From NCBI RefSeq assembly GCF_000419685.1, contig NZ_ATTM01000001.1, positions 310,001-374,000 on the forward strand: a stretch of DNA of 64,000 nt, in the 5' to 3' direction. The stretch comes from Flavobacterium antarcticum DSM 19726. Its GTDB lineage: Bacteria > Bacteroidota > Bacteroidia > Flavobacteriales > Flavobacteriaceae. Position numbers and translations under genes: made by a program. Below, in pieces: positions 35,322 to 44,939 of the stretch (positions are counted from its first letter, which is position 1; each line of letters starts with the position of its first letter). The notes below the pieces were generated by a model. It was given only the letters and a program-made list of their open reading frames with translations, did not search any database and had not been told where the DNA came from.

Positions 35322-37622
35322 ATGGACATTGAATTAAAGAATAGTAAAATTAAAGCCCCTTTAAAAGGAGACGATGTTTGGTTGGAAGCAACGCCCGAAG
35401 AAATTGTGAGACAAAAATTTATACAGTATTTAGTTGATGAATTAGGTTATAATTTTAACCAAATGGCACAAGAACTTAAAGTTACAAATTCACAACGAGG
35501 AACTGGTAGGGCAAGTGCAGATATAGTTATTTGGAAAACAGCAGGTGCAAAGGATAATCACGAATTAGCCTCGATAGTGGTTGAGTGTAAGTCAGATAAT
35601 GTTACTATTCAGCCAGCAGATTATTATCAGGGATTAAATTATGCGACTTGGGTAAGTGCTGATTTTTTTATTACGCATAACAGTAAAGAAACACGATGTT
35701 TTCAGGTTTACAAAGAAAAGATTCCAAAGAATTTAGGTGTTGAATTGTCGAGAATACCTACCGCAGAGGAACTTATTGACGATAAAAAAAGAGAAAAATT
35801 ATTTCAGGATGAAAAGGTTTTCGAAAAAGATGAATTTGCAAAACTTCTACATCAGTGTCATAACGTAATTCGTAATAACGACAAACTTTCGCCAGAAGCT
35901 GCTTTTGACGAAATCAGTAAGATATTGTTTACTAAAATTGTTTACGAGCGTAATAATCAGAAATCCACCTCAACGAGTAATATTTTCTCCAAAGAAGAAT
36001 TTCAAAGATTAGAAAAGGATTATGAGCATAATGTTCGCCCATATTTACAAGGAGATGATAAAAAAACTGACTTCGTCCAAATTATTTTTAGGAGAACAAA
36101 AGAAAAATATGCAAAAGATGCACTTTTTAGTGATAATGATAATATAAGAATTAGGAAAGAAAGTTTTTTGTCAATTGTAGAAAAACTACAAGTTTACAAT
36201 CTTTCTAAAACATCTGATGACGTAAAGGGAATAGCATTTGAAAAATTTTTAGGCACAACTTTTAGAGGAGAATTAGGACAATTCTTCACGCCACGCACTA
36301 TTGTAGAGTTTATGACAGAAGTGCTCGACCCACAAGAGGGAGAAAGAATTTGTGACCCATGCAGTGGCTCTGGTGGTTTTCTAATTAATGCATTCGAATA
36401 TGTCAGAGAGAATATCAAAAATGATATCGAAAATCAAAAAGAAAAAATAAAATTAGAGTTTTTTAACGATGCATACTTAAAAAAATCAGATAAAGAAAAG
36501 GAAAAAACAGAGGGAATAGTAGATAAGTTGTTTAAGCAACTTAATGAGGAGCTAAATTTAGACAATACTAAAAGCAGATTGTATCATCTATCACATAAGT
36601 GTATTTTTGGAACAGATGCAAATCCAAGGATGGCAAGAGTATCAAAAATGAACATGATAATGCATGGAGATGGACACGGTGGAGTACATCACAATGATGG
36701 ATTATTAGATGTCAATGGAATTTTTGAAGAGCGATTTGATGTTATATTAACGAATCCTCCTTTTGGATCGAGAGTTGACAAAGAGTTGAAAATCACGAAT
36801 GAAGATAGTTTAAAAAACAAACCTCACTATTTAGATTGGTTGGCGATGTATCCCAATTATGAAAGAATCATTAATCTCAGAGAGAAAGATATCGCTGATA
36901 AACGGAAAATTGTAGATAAATTCGATGTAGGAAAAATCAGTACTCTCACAGAGATTATGTTTATGGAGCGTTGCATACGTTTACTTAGGAAAGGCGGAAG
37001 ATTAGCGGTTGTCTTGCCTGAAGGAGTGCTTAATACGTCAAACCTTCAAAAGGCTAGAGAATATTTTGAGGGACGTGCAAAAATTATTTTAATAACATCT
37101 ATACCGCAAGATGTCTTTATAGCTTCTGGAGCTACGGTAAAGCCAAGTTTAGTATTCTTAAAGCGTTTCACAGAGGAAGAAGAAGAAAAGTGGAAGGCTA
37201 CAAATTTGAGTACAAAAATGGAAATAGAGAATATCTACGAAGATGAAATGCTCATTTTACAAGATAAGTTATTACAAAAAGGAAAAGATGCTCCTACACA
37301 AGAACGTAAAAAAAAGCTAAAAGTTCAGTTAAAAGAGCTCCATAATAAAATTGAATTAGATATTAAAAGTTTAGTAAAGGAGCGCTTTAATTATATAATT
37401 CCTTTGGTTGAAATTTCAAAAGCTGGTATTGATAGTAAAGGTGGAAGAATAGATAACGAATTACCTGAATTAAGAGACGAATACTCACAATATCGTAAGG
37501 AAAATAATCTGTGGGAAACTTCTTTAGCTAACAATTATGATTATCAAGTAATTGAAGCAAATATTTTCAGAATTAGAAATGATGACAGCGGTAACAAGAT
37601 AGAGGAAGTTTTTTATGTTTAA
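35322..37622 (+). CDS. Fused restriction endonuclease / N6-adenine DNA methyltransferase (BcgI-like RM subunit)
   Basis: A 766-residue protein. The N-terminal ~130 residues form an HsdR-N-like PD-(D/E)XK nuclease: Glu28 in EEIVRQKF, Asp67 in ADIVIW, E88-C-K90 in VECKSD, and a QxxxY motif at YQGLNYA (Gln103). The methylase domain has GQFFTPR, SAM loop DPCSGSGGF (~345) and catalytic NPPFG (~478), the HsdM gamma-type order. A C-terminal coiled-coil (~620-690) follows. Nuclease plus methylase in one chain with a separate specificity gene resembles the type IIB enzyme BcgI; there is no translocase domain. The ATG at 35322 is preferred over the in-frame start 69 bp upstream, which has non-family sequence. 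The 3' end overlaps the specificity gene by 8 bp. Confidence 0.85.
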   Translation: MDIELKNSKIKAPLKGDDVWLEATPEEIVRQKFIQYLVDELGYNFNQMAQELKVTNSQRGTGRASADIVIWKTAGAKDNHELASIVVECKSDNVTIQPADYYQGLNYATWVSADFFITHNSKETRCFQVYKEKIPKNLGVELSRIPTAEELIDDKKREKLFQDEKVFEKDEFAKLLHQCHNVIRNNDKLSPEAAFDEISKILFTKIVYERNNQKSTSTSNIFSKEEFQRLEKDYEHNVRPYLQGDDKKTDFVQIIFRRTKEKYAKDALFSDNDNIRIRKESFLSIVEKLQVYNLSKTSDDVKGIAFEKFLGTTFRGELGQFFTPRTIVEFMTEVLDPQEGERICDPCSGSGGFLINAFEYVRENIKNDIENQKEKIKLEFFNDAYLKKSDKEKEKTEGIVDKLFKQLNEELNLDNTKSRLYHLSHKCIFGTDANPRMARVSKMNMIMHGDGHGGVHHNDGLLDVNGIFEERFDVILTNPPFGSRVDKELKITNEDSLKNKPHYLDWLAMYPNYERIINLREKDIADKRKIVDKFDVGKISTLTEIMFMERCIRLLRKGGRLAVVLPEGVLNTSNLQKAREYFEGRAKIILITSIPQDVFIASGATVKPSLVFLKRFTEEEEEKWKATNLSTKMEIENIYEDEMLILQDKLLQKGKDAPTQERKKKLKVQLKELHNKIELDIKSLVKERFNYIIPLVEISKAGIDSKGGRIDNELPELRDEYSQYRKENNLWETSLANNYDYQVIEANIFRIRNDDSGNKIEEVFYV

Positions 37623-38958
37623 CATCAACTCATCATACAAATTTTTACATTTTGTTAATTCGAAAAGTTTAATCAATTGGAGTGTAAAACACCTACTTCA
37701 AGAAGATTTTGGCTACAATGAAAATTATTCATTAGTAGCAATAAAAAAGATTTTAAAAAGGAGTAAAGCTCAAGTAGATATTCAGGATAATGAGGAATAC
37801 AAAAGAGTTACCATAAAAATCAACAATGGTGGTGTCTTCTTAAGAGATATAGAAGTAGGAAAAAAAATTGGAACAAAAAAACAGTTTTTAGTTCGAGAAG
37901 GTCAATTTTTACTTTCTAAAATTGACGCAAGAAATGGTGCTTTTGGTGTAGTTCCAAGTACAGTTGATGGAGCAGTAATTACAGGAAATTTCTGGACTTA
38001 CGATGTGGATTATTCTAAAGTAAATCCACATTATTTAGCTTTAATTACTACTACAGACCAATTTATTTCATTCTGCCAGCGAAGCAGTTCAGGAACTACT
38101 AACAGACATTATTTGCAAGAAAATTTATTTTTAAACGAAAAGATTCCACTTCCTTCTATTGAAAAGCAAAAAGAATTAGTTGATGCTTATCAAAGTAAAA
38201 TTGATGAAGCAAAACGTTTGGAATCTACAATTATTTCTTTAAATGAACATTTAGATATTGAATTAGGAATCTCAAATACTAAACTAGAAAGTAACTTAGG
38301 GAAACTAAACTTCATTGAATTTAAAAATATTGAAAAATGGGGTTTAGATCAGGTTTTTAGATCCAACACTAGATATGATGAGAAGTTCAAAGTACTAAAA
38401 ATAAAAGATCTTTGTAATGTCGGAAGTGGAGGTACACCTTTGAGAAGTAACAAATCTTTTTACAATGGAACAATACCGTGGATTAAGACGGGTGAAGTTA
38501 TTGGCGATACTATAATGAAAAGTGAAGAATTAATCACTTTAGATGCGGTTAAAAATAGCAGCGCAAAATTATATCCAAAAGGAAGTTTAATTATCGCAAT
38601 GTATGGACAAGGAAAAACAAGAGGAAGGACTGCAAAATTAGGAGTTGATGCAACTACTAATCAAGCTTGTGCTGTATTGTATTCAATCAATAATGAACTT
38701 ATACTTACTGATTACTTATGGATTTATCTCATTAATGAGTATGACAGAATAAGAGAGTTAGCTAGCGGTAATAATCAACCAAATTTAAATGCAGAAATTG
38801 TCAAAAACTATCCAGTTGTCATTCCACCACTCAAAGTTCAAAATTCTATAATTAATTTTTTTAATGAGTTAAAATACAATAAGAATGTTCTTTTAGCGAA
38901 GTCTGAACAGCTAAAAAAAGAGGCAATTGTAAATTTTGAAAAATCAGTATTTAAATAA
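37615..38958 (+). CDS. Restriction-modification specificity subunit (HsdS-like)
   Basis: A 447-residue protein with two target-recognition domains. The first (~20-185) ends with ENLFLNEKIPLPSIEKQKEL, the second (~250-420) with NYPVVIPPLKVQNSIINFF. Each is followed by a helical spacer, the standard HsdS two-TRD plan that defines a bipartite DNA site. TRD2 starts with the typical KIKDLCNVGSGGTPLRSNKS. The start ATG overlaps the stop of the methylase gene (ATGTTTAA), so the two are translationally coupled. The sequence recognised cannot be predicted. Confidence 0.9.
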   Translation: MFNINSSYKFLHFVNSKSLINWSVKHLLQEDFGYNENYSLVAIKKILKRSKAQVDIQDNEEYKRVTIKINNGGVFLRDIEVGKKIGTKKQFLVREGQFLLSKIDARNGAFGVVPSTVDGAVITGNFWTYDVDYSKVNPHYLALITTTDQFISFCQRSSSGTTNRHYLQENLFLNEKIPLPSIEKQKELVDAYQSKIDEAKRLESTIISLNEHLDIELGISNTKLESNLGKLNFIEFKNIEKWGLDQVFRSNTRYDEKFKVLKIKDLCNVGSGGTPLRSNKSFYNGTIPWIKTGEVIGDTIMKSEELITLDAVKNSSAKLYPKGSLIIAMYGQGKTRGRTAKLGVDATTNQACAVLYSINNELILTDYLWIYLINEYDRIRELASGNNQPNLNAEIVKNYPVVIPPLKVQNSIINFFNELKYNKNVLLAKSEQLKKEAIVNFEKSVFK

Positions 38959-38974
38959 AGAACTTTTATACCTT

Positions 38975-40708
38975 ATGAAATTAACGAAATTAGAAATTAA
39001 CGGTTATAAAAATTTAGGTCTGCATACAATTTTTAATTTTGAGAATTGTAGTAATTATGTAGCATTAATTGGTTTAAACGGTTCAGGTAAAAGTAATATA
39101 CTCGAAGCAGTTAGCAAAATTGTACATAGTTATCATTATAAACAAAATATTCTTAGTATTGATGAAGGTGGTTTTGAATTTCTTTTAGAATATGAAATTG
39201 ACGAGAGGAAAATTAAATTACAAAACAACCAGATTTTTGTAAATAATAAGTTAAGAAAGAGAAATGTAAAACAGCACTTACCTTCACAAATTATTGCATG
39301 CTACAGCGGAGAAGAGACGCGTCTATGGGAAGATGTCTTTGCTCAACCATATACACACTACTTTAATAAAGTTAAACTCAATTATTTAAATCAAAAATTA
39401 CGCTTTTTATATATCAATAAAGATTCATGGGAAATTGCGTTGTTAACTCTTTTGTGTCATTCAGGAAGTCAAGAATTTATTAAAAATTTGATAGGTATTG
39501 ATGACTTGCAAGATGTAAATATAACATTTGGTTTCGCAAAAAGTTACGAAAGTAGAAAGGCGAAATTTTCTATTGCTGACACAAGTGAATTAACTATACC
39601 ACAATTCACTGATAGAATTAAGAATGAGCAGGAACAAGAAGCAGAAGGAATACTGAAAATCTCACAAATAGCAACTATTGATTTGGGGAATCTGCAAAAT
39701 GAAAATCATAATAATCAGTGGTGTAGAAAATTATTTGATTTCTTATTCCTTGCAACCATGCGAACCAGAAAAAAGTTAATAACTAATATTAAAATTGAAT
39801 TTAATAATAAAGATGTACGCAAATTAAGTGAAGGAGAAAAAAAAATAATACTTATTAAAACTATTTCTTCAATTCTAGCAGATAATAATTCTATAGTGCT
39901 ATATGATGAACCTGATGTTTCATTACACATAAGTCGAAAAATAGAAATTAAAAATTTAATTGAGGACAATAATCATTTTACTCTTCTTACTACGCACTCG
40001 CCAAAACTTATTAAAGAATTATACGAAAAGAATGTCTTTATAATTAATGGTAATTCAGATAGAGATGATAGGATAATTTCTGCTACGCAGGTAGATCATT
40101 TGAACCATATTAGTGATGGTGAGTTTAGTTTAATGGATTATAATATAATAATGTCAAGTCGAAACCCAACACTATTGGTTGAAGGGAAATTTGATTTACA
40201 AATATTAAAAACAGCATTATTAAAACTTAATTTACAAAAATACAGACCTTTAGAAAGGTTAAATATTTTTCCGATAGGTGGTGCAAGTGGATTGCGAGTA
40301 TTTTATAATTTAATTAAAAATTCTAATTCGCATGAAAAAATCATTGCTTTACTAGATAATGATGGTGCGGGAAATGCGGAAATAAAGGAAATCCTTTCAG
40401 TAGACGAAATTGAAGAATTAAGAAGAAATGATACATTAGAAAAGGATAATTTTCATTTTTTAATGTTACCAAGATTAGCAAGGATTAATGACTCTCAATT
40501 TGAAATTGAAGACTATTTTAATCCTGAAATTTTACAGAAAATCAGCAAAGAACTGATAGACACTTTTAGAGTGTTAAAGAATTTCACTATAAAGAAAGAT
40601 ACCATAAAGAAAAAATTTAATGAAAATTTGGAAAATTTAGATTCGCAAGAATTTGAAGATTTTAAAGTTTTGTTTGATAAGTTAATTGAAATAATCAATC
40701 AAGTTTAA
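38975..40708 (+). CDS. OLD-like AAA ATPase with TOPRIM domain
   Basis: A 577-residue protein. The ABC/SMC-like ATPase has Walker A GLNGSGKS (33-40), signature LSEGEKKII (~284), Walker B SIVLYDEPD (~308) and H-loop LLTTHSPKL (~337). The C-terminal TOPRIM-like nuclease has Glu in LLVEGKFD (~401) and the DxD pair in ALLDNDGAG (~458). This layout is that of the OLD family (as in phage P2 Old and Gabija GajA). A fused PARIS (AriAB) protein is an alternative. ATG 38975 begins the canonical MKLTKLEINGYKNLG, 16 bp after the specificity stop, so all three genes form one operon. Probable antiphage role by inference. Confidence 0.8.
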   Translation: MKLTKLEINGYKNLGLHTIFNFENCSNYVALIGLNGSGKSNILEAVSKIVHSYHYKQNILSIDEGGFEFLLEYEIDERKIKLQNNQIFVNNKLRKRNVKQHLPSQIIACYSGEETRLWEDVFAQPYTHYFNKVKLNYLNQKLRFLYINKDSWEIALLTLLCHSGSQEFIKNLIGIDDLQDVNITFGFAKSYESRKAKFSIADTSELTIPQFTDRIKNEQEQEAEGILKISQIATIDLGNLQNENHNNQWCRKLFDFLFLATMRTRKKLITNIKIEFNNKDVRKLSEGEKKIILIKTISSILADNNSIVLYDEPDVSLHISRKIEIKNLIEDNNHFTLLTTHSPKLIKELYEKNVFIINGNSDRDDRIISATQVDHLNHISDGEFSLMDYNIIMSSRNPTLLVEGKFDLQILKTALLKLNLQKYRPLERLNIFPIGGASGLRVFYNLIKNSNSHEKIIALLDNDGAGNAEIKEILSVDEIEELRRNDTLEKDNFHFLMLPRLARINDSQFEIEDYFNPEILQKISKELIDTFRVLKNFTIKKDTIKKKFNENLENLDSQEFEDFKVLFDKLIEIINQV

Positions 40709-40963
40709 TAGGTTTGCACTGAAGGAAATTTCTCTCTACATAAAGTTTTAAATCTCCATTGTTTTAGTCCGTTTATTAATAGTAGGCAATAAAATTATGT
40801 GCGTTTCTTAAATTTAATATTGTTAAATAAATGTTATTTTTAAATTTTAAATTATTGAAATTCAATAACATGTCTTTTAATATAGTTATTTTCATACTAT
40901 TTTTGTTACATTAAATTTGAATGCCTGCTATTAAGTAGGTATTAGTTATTAAATTTTAATGTT

Positions 40964-42115
40964 ATGAAACAAAGTTATTCAGTAAAAGCAATTCTTCGCA
41001 CTGACAAAAAGAGAAAAGATGGTTTGTGTCCAATCCACTATCGAATTACTGTAGATAGTAAAACTGTAAAATTACCGTCCAGCGAGTATGAAAAGGAAAT
41101 TAATTGGAATAAAAAAGATAGTCTAGTTAAAGGATCGAGAACAAGCCAGATAAATTGCTTGTTGGATAGTCAGGTATCTTTATTAAAAAACTACCTACGC
41201 CAACAAAAATCAATCGGTACAATCTTAACATTAGATTTAGTGAAGTCCTTTTACTCTAAAACTGACAAAAATGATTTTTCTATCTTTTACGATGAATTTT
41301 GTAAAAGCAAGTTTAAAGAAGTGAGTTTAGGTACACAAAAACACTATTTATTACTTAAGAAAAGAATTTGTCAATTTAAACCAAATTTAAAAGTACAAGA
41401 CATAGATCTAAAGTTTGTGGAAAATTTAGACGTTTTTCTTCGGAATAAGAGTGTCATATCAGATGCAGGATTATTTAACCGACATAAAAATTTTAAGACG
41501 TTTATTCGCTTTGCAATAAAGAAAAAAGTTTTAGAAGTAAATCCATACGACGATTTTAAAATGCCGAGATGTAAACAAAAATTTGGTCACATTACATTGG
41601 AAGAGCTAAAAATAATTAAAGAATTGGACTTGTCAGAATTCAAAAACAAACGAGGTTATAGTATCACAATAGATATGTTTTTATTTTCTTGTTATACGGG
41701 TTTACGTTGTTCTGATGTGCAAGGTTTAAAATGGTCTAATATAATTAATATGCAGCATCTTTCGTTGGAAACTCAAAAAACAAAAAAGAATGTAAATTTA
41801 CCTTTGTCAAAATTAGCAAAACTTATCCTTATGAAATATAAAGCTAATAAAACAGAAAAAGTTTTTCCATTTAGAACGAACGAATGTTTAAATCGTAATC
41901 TAAAAATTATTGCTCAAATGTGTGAAATAGATAAAGTTGTTACTTTTCATATGGCTAGGCATACCTTTGCAACAATTCTTGCAAACGCAAACGTAAATCC
42001 TTTCCATATTGCACAATTAATGACGCATAGCAATATGAAACAAACAATGACTTATGTAAATTCTTCTGTAAATGCTTTAGGGAATTCGGTGAAGGGAATA
42101 AATGCTTTTAATTAG
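40964..42115 (+). CDS. Tyrosine site-specific recombinase (island integrase)
   Basis: A 383-residue integrase. It has an N-terminal arm-binding domain (~1-90, with AILRTDKKRKDGLCPIHYRI), a SAM-like core-binding domain (~95-190), and a catalytic domain with Arg in TGLRCSDV (~249), Lys in TQKTKKN, HMARHTF (~329), His in THSNMKQTM and nucleophile Tyr in MTYVNS (~363). All catalytic residues are present, so it is probably active. It lies mid-island rather than next to an attachment site. Its stop overlaps the convergent regulator stop by 3 bp. Confidence 0.93.
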   Translation: MKQSYSVKAILRTDKKRKDGLCPIHYRITVDSKTVKLPSSEYEKEINWNKKDSLVKGSRTSQINCLLDSQVSLLKNYLRQQKSIGTILTLDLVKSFYSKTDKNDFSIFYDEFCKSKFKEVSLGTQKHYLLLKKRICQFKPNLKVQDIDLKFVENLDVFLRNKSVISDAGLFNRHKNFKTFIRFAIKKKVLEVNPYDDFKMPRCKQKFGHITLEELKIIKELDLSEFKNKRGYSITIDMFLFSCYTGLRCSDVQGLKWSNIINMQHLSLETQKTKKNVNLPLSKLAKLILMKYKANKTEKVFPFRTNECLNRNLKIIAQMCEIDKVVTFHMARHTFATILANANVNPFHIAQLMTHSNMKQTMTYVNSSVNALGNSVKGINAFN

Positions 42116-42345
42116 AAATCTTTAAAAAATTCTTCGGGTGATATTTTATGTACGTCTAATAATTTAAAAAAGGTAGTTAATGTAATGTTGCTACCTTTTT
42201 CTACTCTCCAATACTGTACTCTGTTTAAATCTTTGTCATAAGCGAAAGTTTCTTGGCTAGTATAACCAGCTTCAATTCTAAGTTCTCTAAATCTTTTAGA
42301 AACCTTGTCTAGCTCAAACAAATAATTTTTCTCTGAATCTTTCAT
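42112..42345 (-). CDS. XRE-type helix-turn-helix regulator
   Basis: About 77 residues from the chosen ATG. The helix-turn-helix is at ~14-68: FRELRIEAGYTSQETFAYDK, then VQYWRVEKGSNITLTTFFKL and ISPEEFFKDF. This is the lambda-repressor-like fold common in phage and island regulators. A longer start at 42375 would add 10 residues without family character. It is transcribed toward the integrase and divergently from the membrane protein, so it may control either. Confidence 0.8.
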   Translation of the reverse strand: MKDSEKNYLFELDKVSKRFRELRIEAGYTSQETFAYDKDLNRVQYWRVEKGSNITLTTFFKLLDVHKISPEEFFKDF

Positions 42346-42447
42346 AATGCGCGTGAAATTCCAAAAAATATACATTTAAGGTTACCGCATTTATATTAAC
42401 CGCATTAATGTAATTTATTTATATTTGTTCAACTAATATTAATAGAA

Positions 42448-43029
42448 ATGGAAGAAAACAATAAACCTACTTACGAGGAATGGAGAATTAAATTTCCAAA
42501 TAGTACATTAAACGAATACTATTCGTGGATAGGAAAAAATGGACTAGTTTCACAAATTACTCGACCACAAGAAATTTATATTAGAAAAGAAGATAAAGTA
42601 AATTACAACAATGATTATTTTGCACTTATCGTTGGAGTTATTGCTTGTTCTCTTGGTTTAATTGGATTTTTTACTCCGTGGCTGTCAATTCCAATTTTTA
42701 ATATTACAATTTCTGGAAACGAGATCAATCAACTTGCAAATTTTGTAGAAAAAATGAATCAAAATAAAGAAGTGATAAAAGATGTAAGTTATGCGAAATA
42801 CGTATATGTTTTGCCAGTAAATCTAGTTTTATTGTTGTTAGCAAATCTTGTTAAAAATGGTATGCTAATTTCTATTTTTACAATTAGTTTAATTGCAGTA
42901 ATCGGACTGGCTGCAAACTTTATCTTTACAAATATTCCTGAAGCATTTCCAATGTTTAGCTACGGAATTTACTTAATTTTTTTTAGTACAATAATTAATA
43001 TTTATAACCTCTTCAATATTAAATTTTAA
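42448..43029 (+). CDS. Island membrane protein, unknown function
   Basis: A 193-residue protein. The soluble N-terminus (~1-50) begins with PTYEEWRIKFPNSTLNEYYS. One membrane helix is at ~56-75, an external loop of ~35 residues follows, and three more helices are at ~113-135, 139-158 and 169-189. I do not recognise a family. Its place in a defence-carrying island next to an XRE regulator makes a superinfection or defence role conceivable, but nothing in the sequence shows it. A hairpin terminator follows. Confidence 0.6.
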   Translation: MEENNKPTYEEWRIKFPNSTLNEYYSWIGKNGLVSQITRPQEIYIRKEDKVNYNNDYFALIVGVIACSLGLIGFFTPWLSIPIFNITISGNEINQLANFVEKMNQNKEVIKDVSYAKYVYVLPVNLVLLLLANLVKNGMLISIFTISLIAVIGLAANFIFTNIPEAFPMFSYGIYLIFFSTIINIYNLFNIKF

Positions 43030-43120
43030 AAATTCAAATTCTACAATGTATATAACTTTTCAATATTAAGTAATTCTAAATCGTGATAAAATAATAAAAA
43101 CATGATGGTAAAAAATTTTA

Positions 43121-43147
43121 AAAGCTCCGCAAGTGGAGCTTTATTAT
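43121..43147 (+). terminator. Intrinsic terminator after the island membrane protein
   Basis: AAAGCTCC and GGAGCTTT form an 8-bp stem with loop GCAAGT, followed by a T/A-rich tract. Confidence 0.6.
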
Positions 43148-43299
43148 TTATAAACGTCTTAGAAATTAAGCATCTAAAAACATCATATAACACTATATAA
43201 AACAAGTGTTTATAAAAATTAGCAAAAATTTAACACTATTTCGTTTCAAAAAAAAATGAGTTTGTGCTATTAGATAGATATAACATAAAAACATATCTA

Positions 43300-43605
43300 A
43301 TGATTAACAAAGAAAATCAATCTCAAAAATTAATGAAGTTGTCGATGCTAATGCTACAAAACGAACTTAAACAACTTATTTCAGATACTGTAAAATTAGA
43401 AATTCAAAACGAACTTTTTCTTATGGAATCAAGGAATGAATTACTCACTCTAGAAGAAGTTTGCAAAACATATAAATTTAGCAAAAGTACCATTGAACGT
43501 TATGTGAGAGAGGGTTTACCCTATAGCTCTAATGGAAAGGGCTGTAAGAGACTTTTCAGAAAATCAGATTTAGAAAAATTTAAAAAAATTAAAAATGGTA
43601 GATAA
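43300..43605 (+). CDS. Helix-turn-helix (excisionase-like) DNA-binding protein
   Basis: About 101 residues. A helical N-terminal part precedes a MerR/HTH_17-like domain: LLTLEEVCKTYKFSKSTIER, then YVREGLPYSSNGKGCKRLFR and SDLEKFKK. This is the domain of excisionases and of helpers encoded just before replication proteins in Bacteroidota islands. I chose ATG 43300 over GTG 43264. Its end overlaps the next gene by 11 bp, suggesting joint translation. Confidence 0.75.
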   Translation: MINKENQSQKLMKLSMLMLQNELKQLISDTVKLEIQNELFLMESRNELLTLEEVCKTYKFSKSTIERYVREGLPYSSNGKGCKRLFRKSDLEKFKKIKNGR

Positions 43606-44629
43606 TTTAAGATTTTCAGTTCAACTAAAAGAAAAGTATGATTTTGATTTTTTGGAAAAACATAAGAATGTACAAGGTTTTATAAAACACATTTTTCCTA
43701 CTGCAACTACTTTCCGGTTATATTTATTTAAGGATGATGTAAGCGATATTGACAATTATAAAGTTCGCTCCATTCCCTCACTCGAAATTGGTATAGTATT
43801 AAGTGAGTTAAATAGTAGAATCGTTATAGAAAATAGTTTGAGAAAATGGTATTATGGCAAAAACTCAATGAAGGATTTTAATTTAAATGACTTTATAAAT
43901 TGCTTGGACTTAATTTCGCAATTGCTAAAGATTAATTTTATTGAAATATTGAATGCTAAAATCTTTTATTTGGAAATTGGCGCAAATTTAAAATTCAGAT
44001 CAGAAGATAAAACTATTTTACTTTCAATATTTGACCATGAAGATTTAAAAGGAATTTCATCTTTAAATAACAATCAAACAATAAGGTTAGAGGGAGTAAA
44101 TAGAAAAATATCTATCTATGACAAACTACAAGAAATGTTTGACAAAAATAATTTCAGTAAAAAAATTTTAGAAAAATTGTCGGATAGATATTTTTTTGGA
44201 AGATGTGAAATAAAAATTGAAAAAGTTAGTGGAGTTCAATTTTCAAAACTTAAGACAGGAACACTTGGTGATTTAATTTTAAACTGGAATGAAGTCGCAG
44301 AATATTGGGAAAAAGAAATGTTCAAGATAAAGTTTGTTGAATTTTTATCACCACCTGTTATGCTTGCCTTAATAACAAAAAAAATTCCTTTGGATAATTT
44401 TATCAATTATTTAGGCATGAAAGAAATGAATGCATCTCAATTTAAATTTTTATTAGATGAGTTTTATAATAAGAATTATAGTCAAAAGGCAAAAGTTCGA
44501 AAAAGACTTACGCAAAATACAATGATGTTTGATTCATTAAAAGGAAGTCAAACTATTCCAAATTTCAATAAATTAGTATCTAAAAAAGCTAGGTATTTTA
44601 AAGGTAGTAGTAATAAGGGTAATATATAG
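43595..44629 (+). CDS. Putative phage/plasmid replication initiator (gene II/X-like)
   Basis: A 344-residue soluble, basic protein. The segment NRKISIYDKLQEMF (~169-182) followed by FFGRCEIKIEKVSG resembles the core of filamentous-phage gene II type replication proteins, which nick DNA for rolling-circle replication. The catalytic residues are not certain by eye. Position after a small HTH gene and before a perfect inverted repeat (44655-44676) fits a replication module. Alternative: an island protein of other function. Confidence 0.5.
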   Translation: MVDNLRFSVQLKEKYDFDFLEKHKNVQGFIKHIFPTATTFRLYLFKDDVSDIDNYKVRSIPSLEIGIVLSELNSRIVIENSLRKWYYGKNSMKDFNLNDFINCLDLISQLLKINFIEILNAKIFYLEIGANLKFRSEDKTILLSIFDHEDLKGISSLNNNQTIRLEGVNRKISIYDKLQEMFDKNNFSKKILEKLSDRYFFGRCEIKIEKVSGVQFSKLKTGTLGDLILNWNEVAEYWEKEMFKIKFVEFLSPPVMLALITKKIPLDNFINYLGMKEMNASQFKFLLDEFYNKNYSQKAKVRKRLTQNTMMFDSLKGSQTIPNFNKLVSKKARYFKGSSNKGNI

Positions 44630-44654
44630 CTAAATAAGCAAATATGAGAGAATA

Positions 44655-44676
44655 TATAAGAGGTTCACCTCTTATA
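44655..44676. repeat. Perfect inverted repeat after the putative Rep gene
   Basis: TATAAGAGGT, a 2-base gap TC, then ACCTCTTATA: a perfect 10-bp-arm palindrome. It has no T run, so it does not look like a terminator. It could be the nick or hairpin site of a replication origin. A TAGAACA direct repeat and the palindrome ACACGTGT lie within the next 130 bp. Confidence 0.5.
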
Positions 44677-44939
44677 GAAAAAATTTTCCGTCGAACACAT
44701 TGGTACGAGTTGTTTAATACGCGTAGAACACAAGTAGAACAAGTTCAATAGTTAGATGCAAAAATTATATGAACTCTACACGTGTAAAAAAAAATTAAGG
44801 AAGTTATTTATTATTTACGAATATATAAGTCTAGAAAAAACTTAACTTTAAATGAAGCCTTTAATTAAAATTATTAAATATTTTTAAGCTTCCTTTCTTA
44901 AATCAGATAGAAAGAAGATGTAGTCATAAAACAAGACAT

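Noticed and set aside
35322..40708. Considered as a classical type I restriction system
   Set aside because: There is no HsdR helicase/translocase gene; the only nuclease domain is fused to the methylase.
38975..40708. Considered calling the third cassette gene a fused PARIS (AriAB) protein
   Set aside because: The ATPase-TOPRIM layout allows it, but the DNDGAG context and the link to a restriction-modification operon fit the OLD family better; a profile search would decide.
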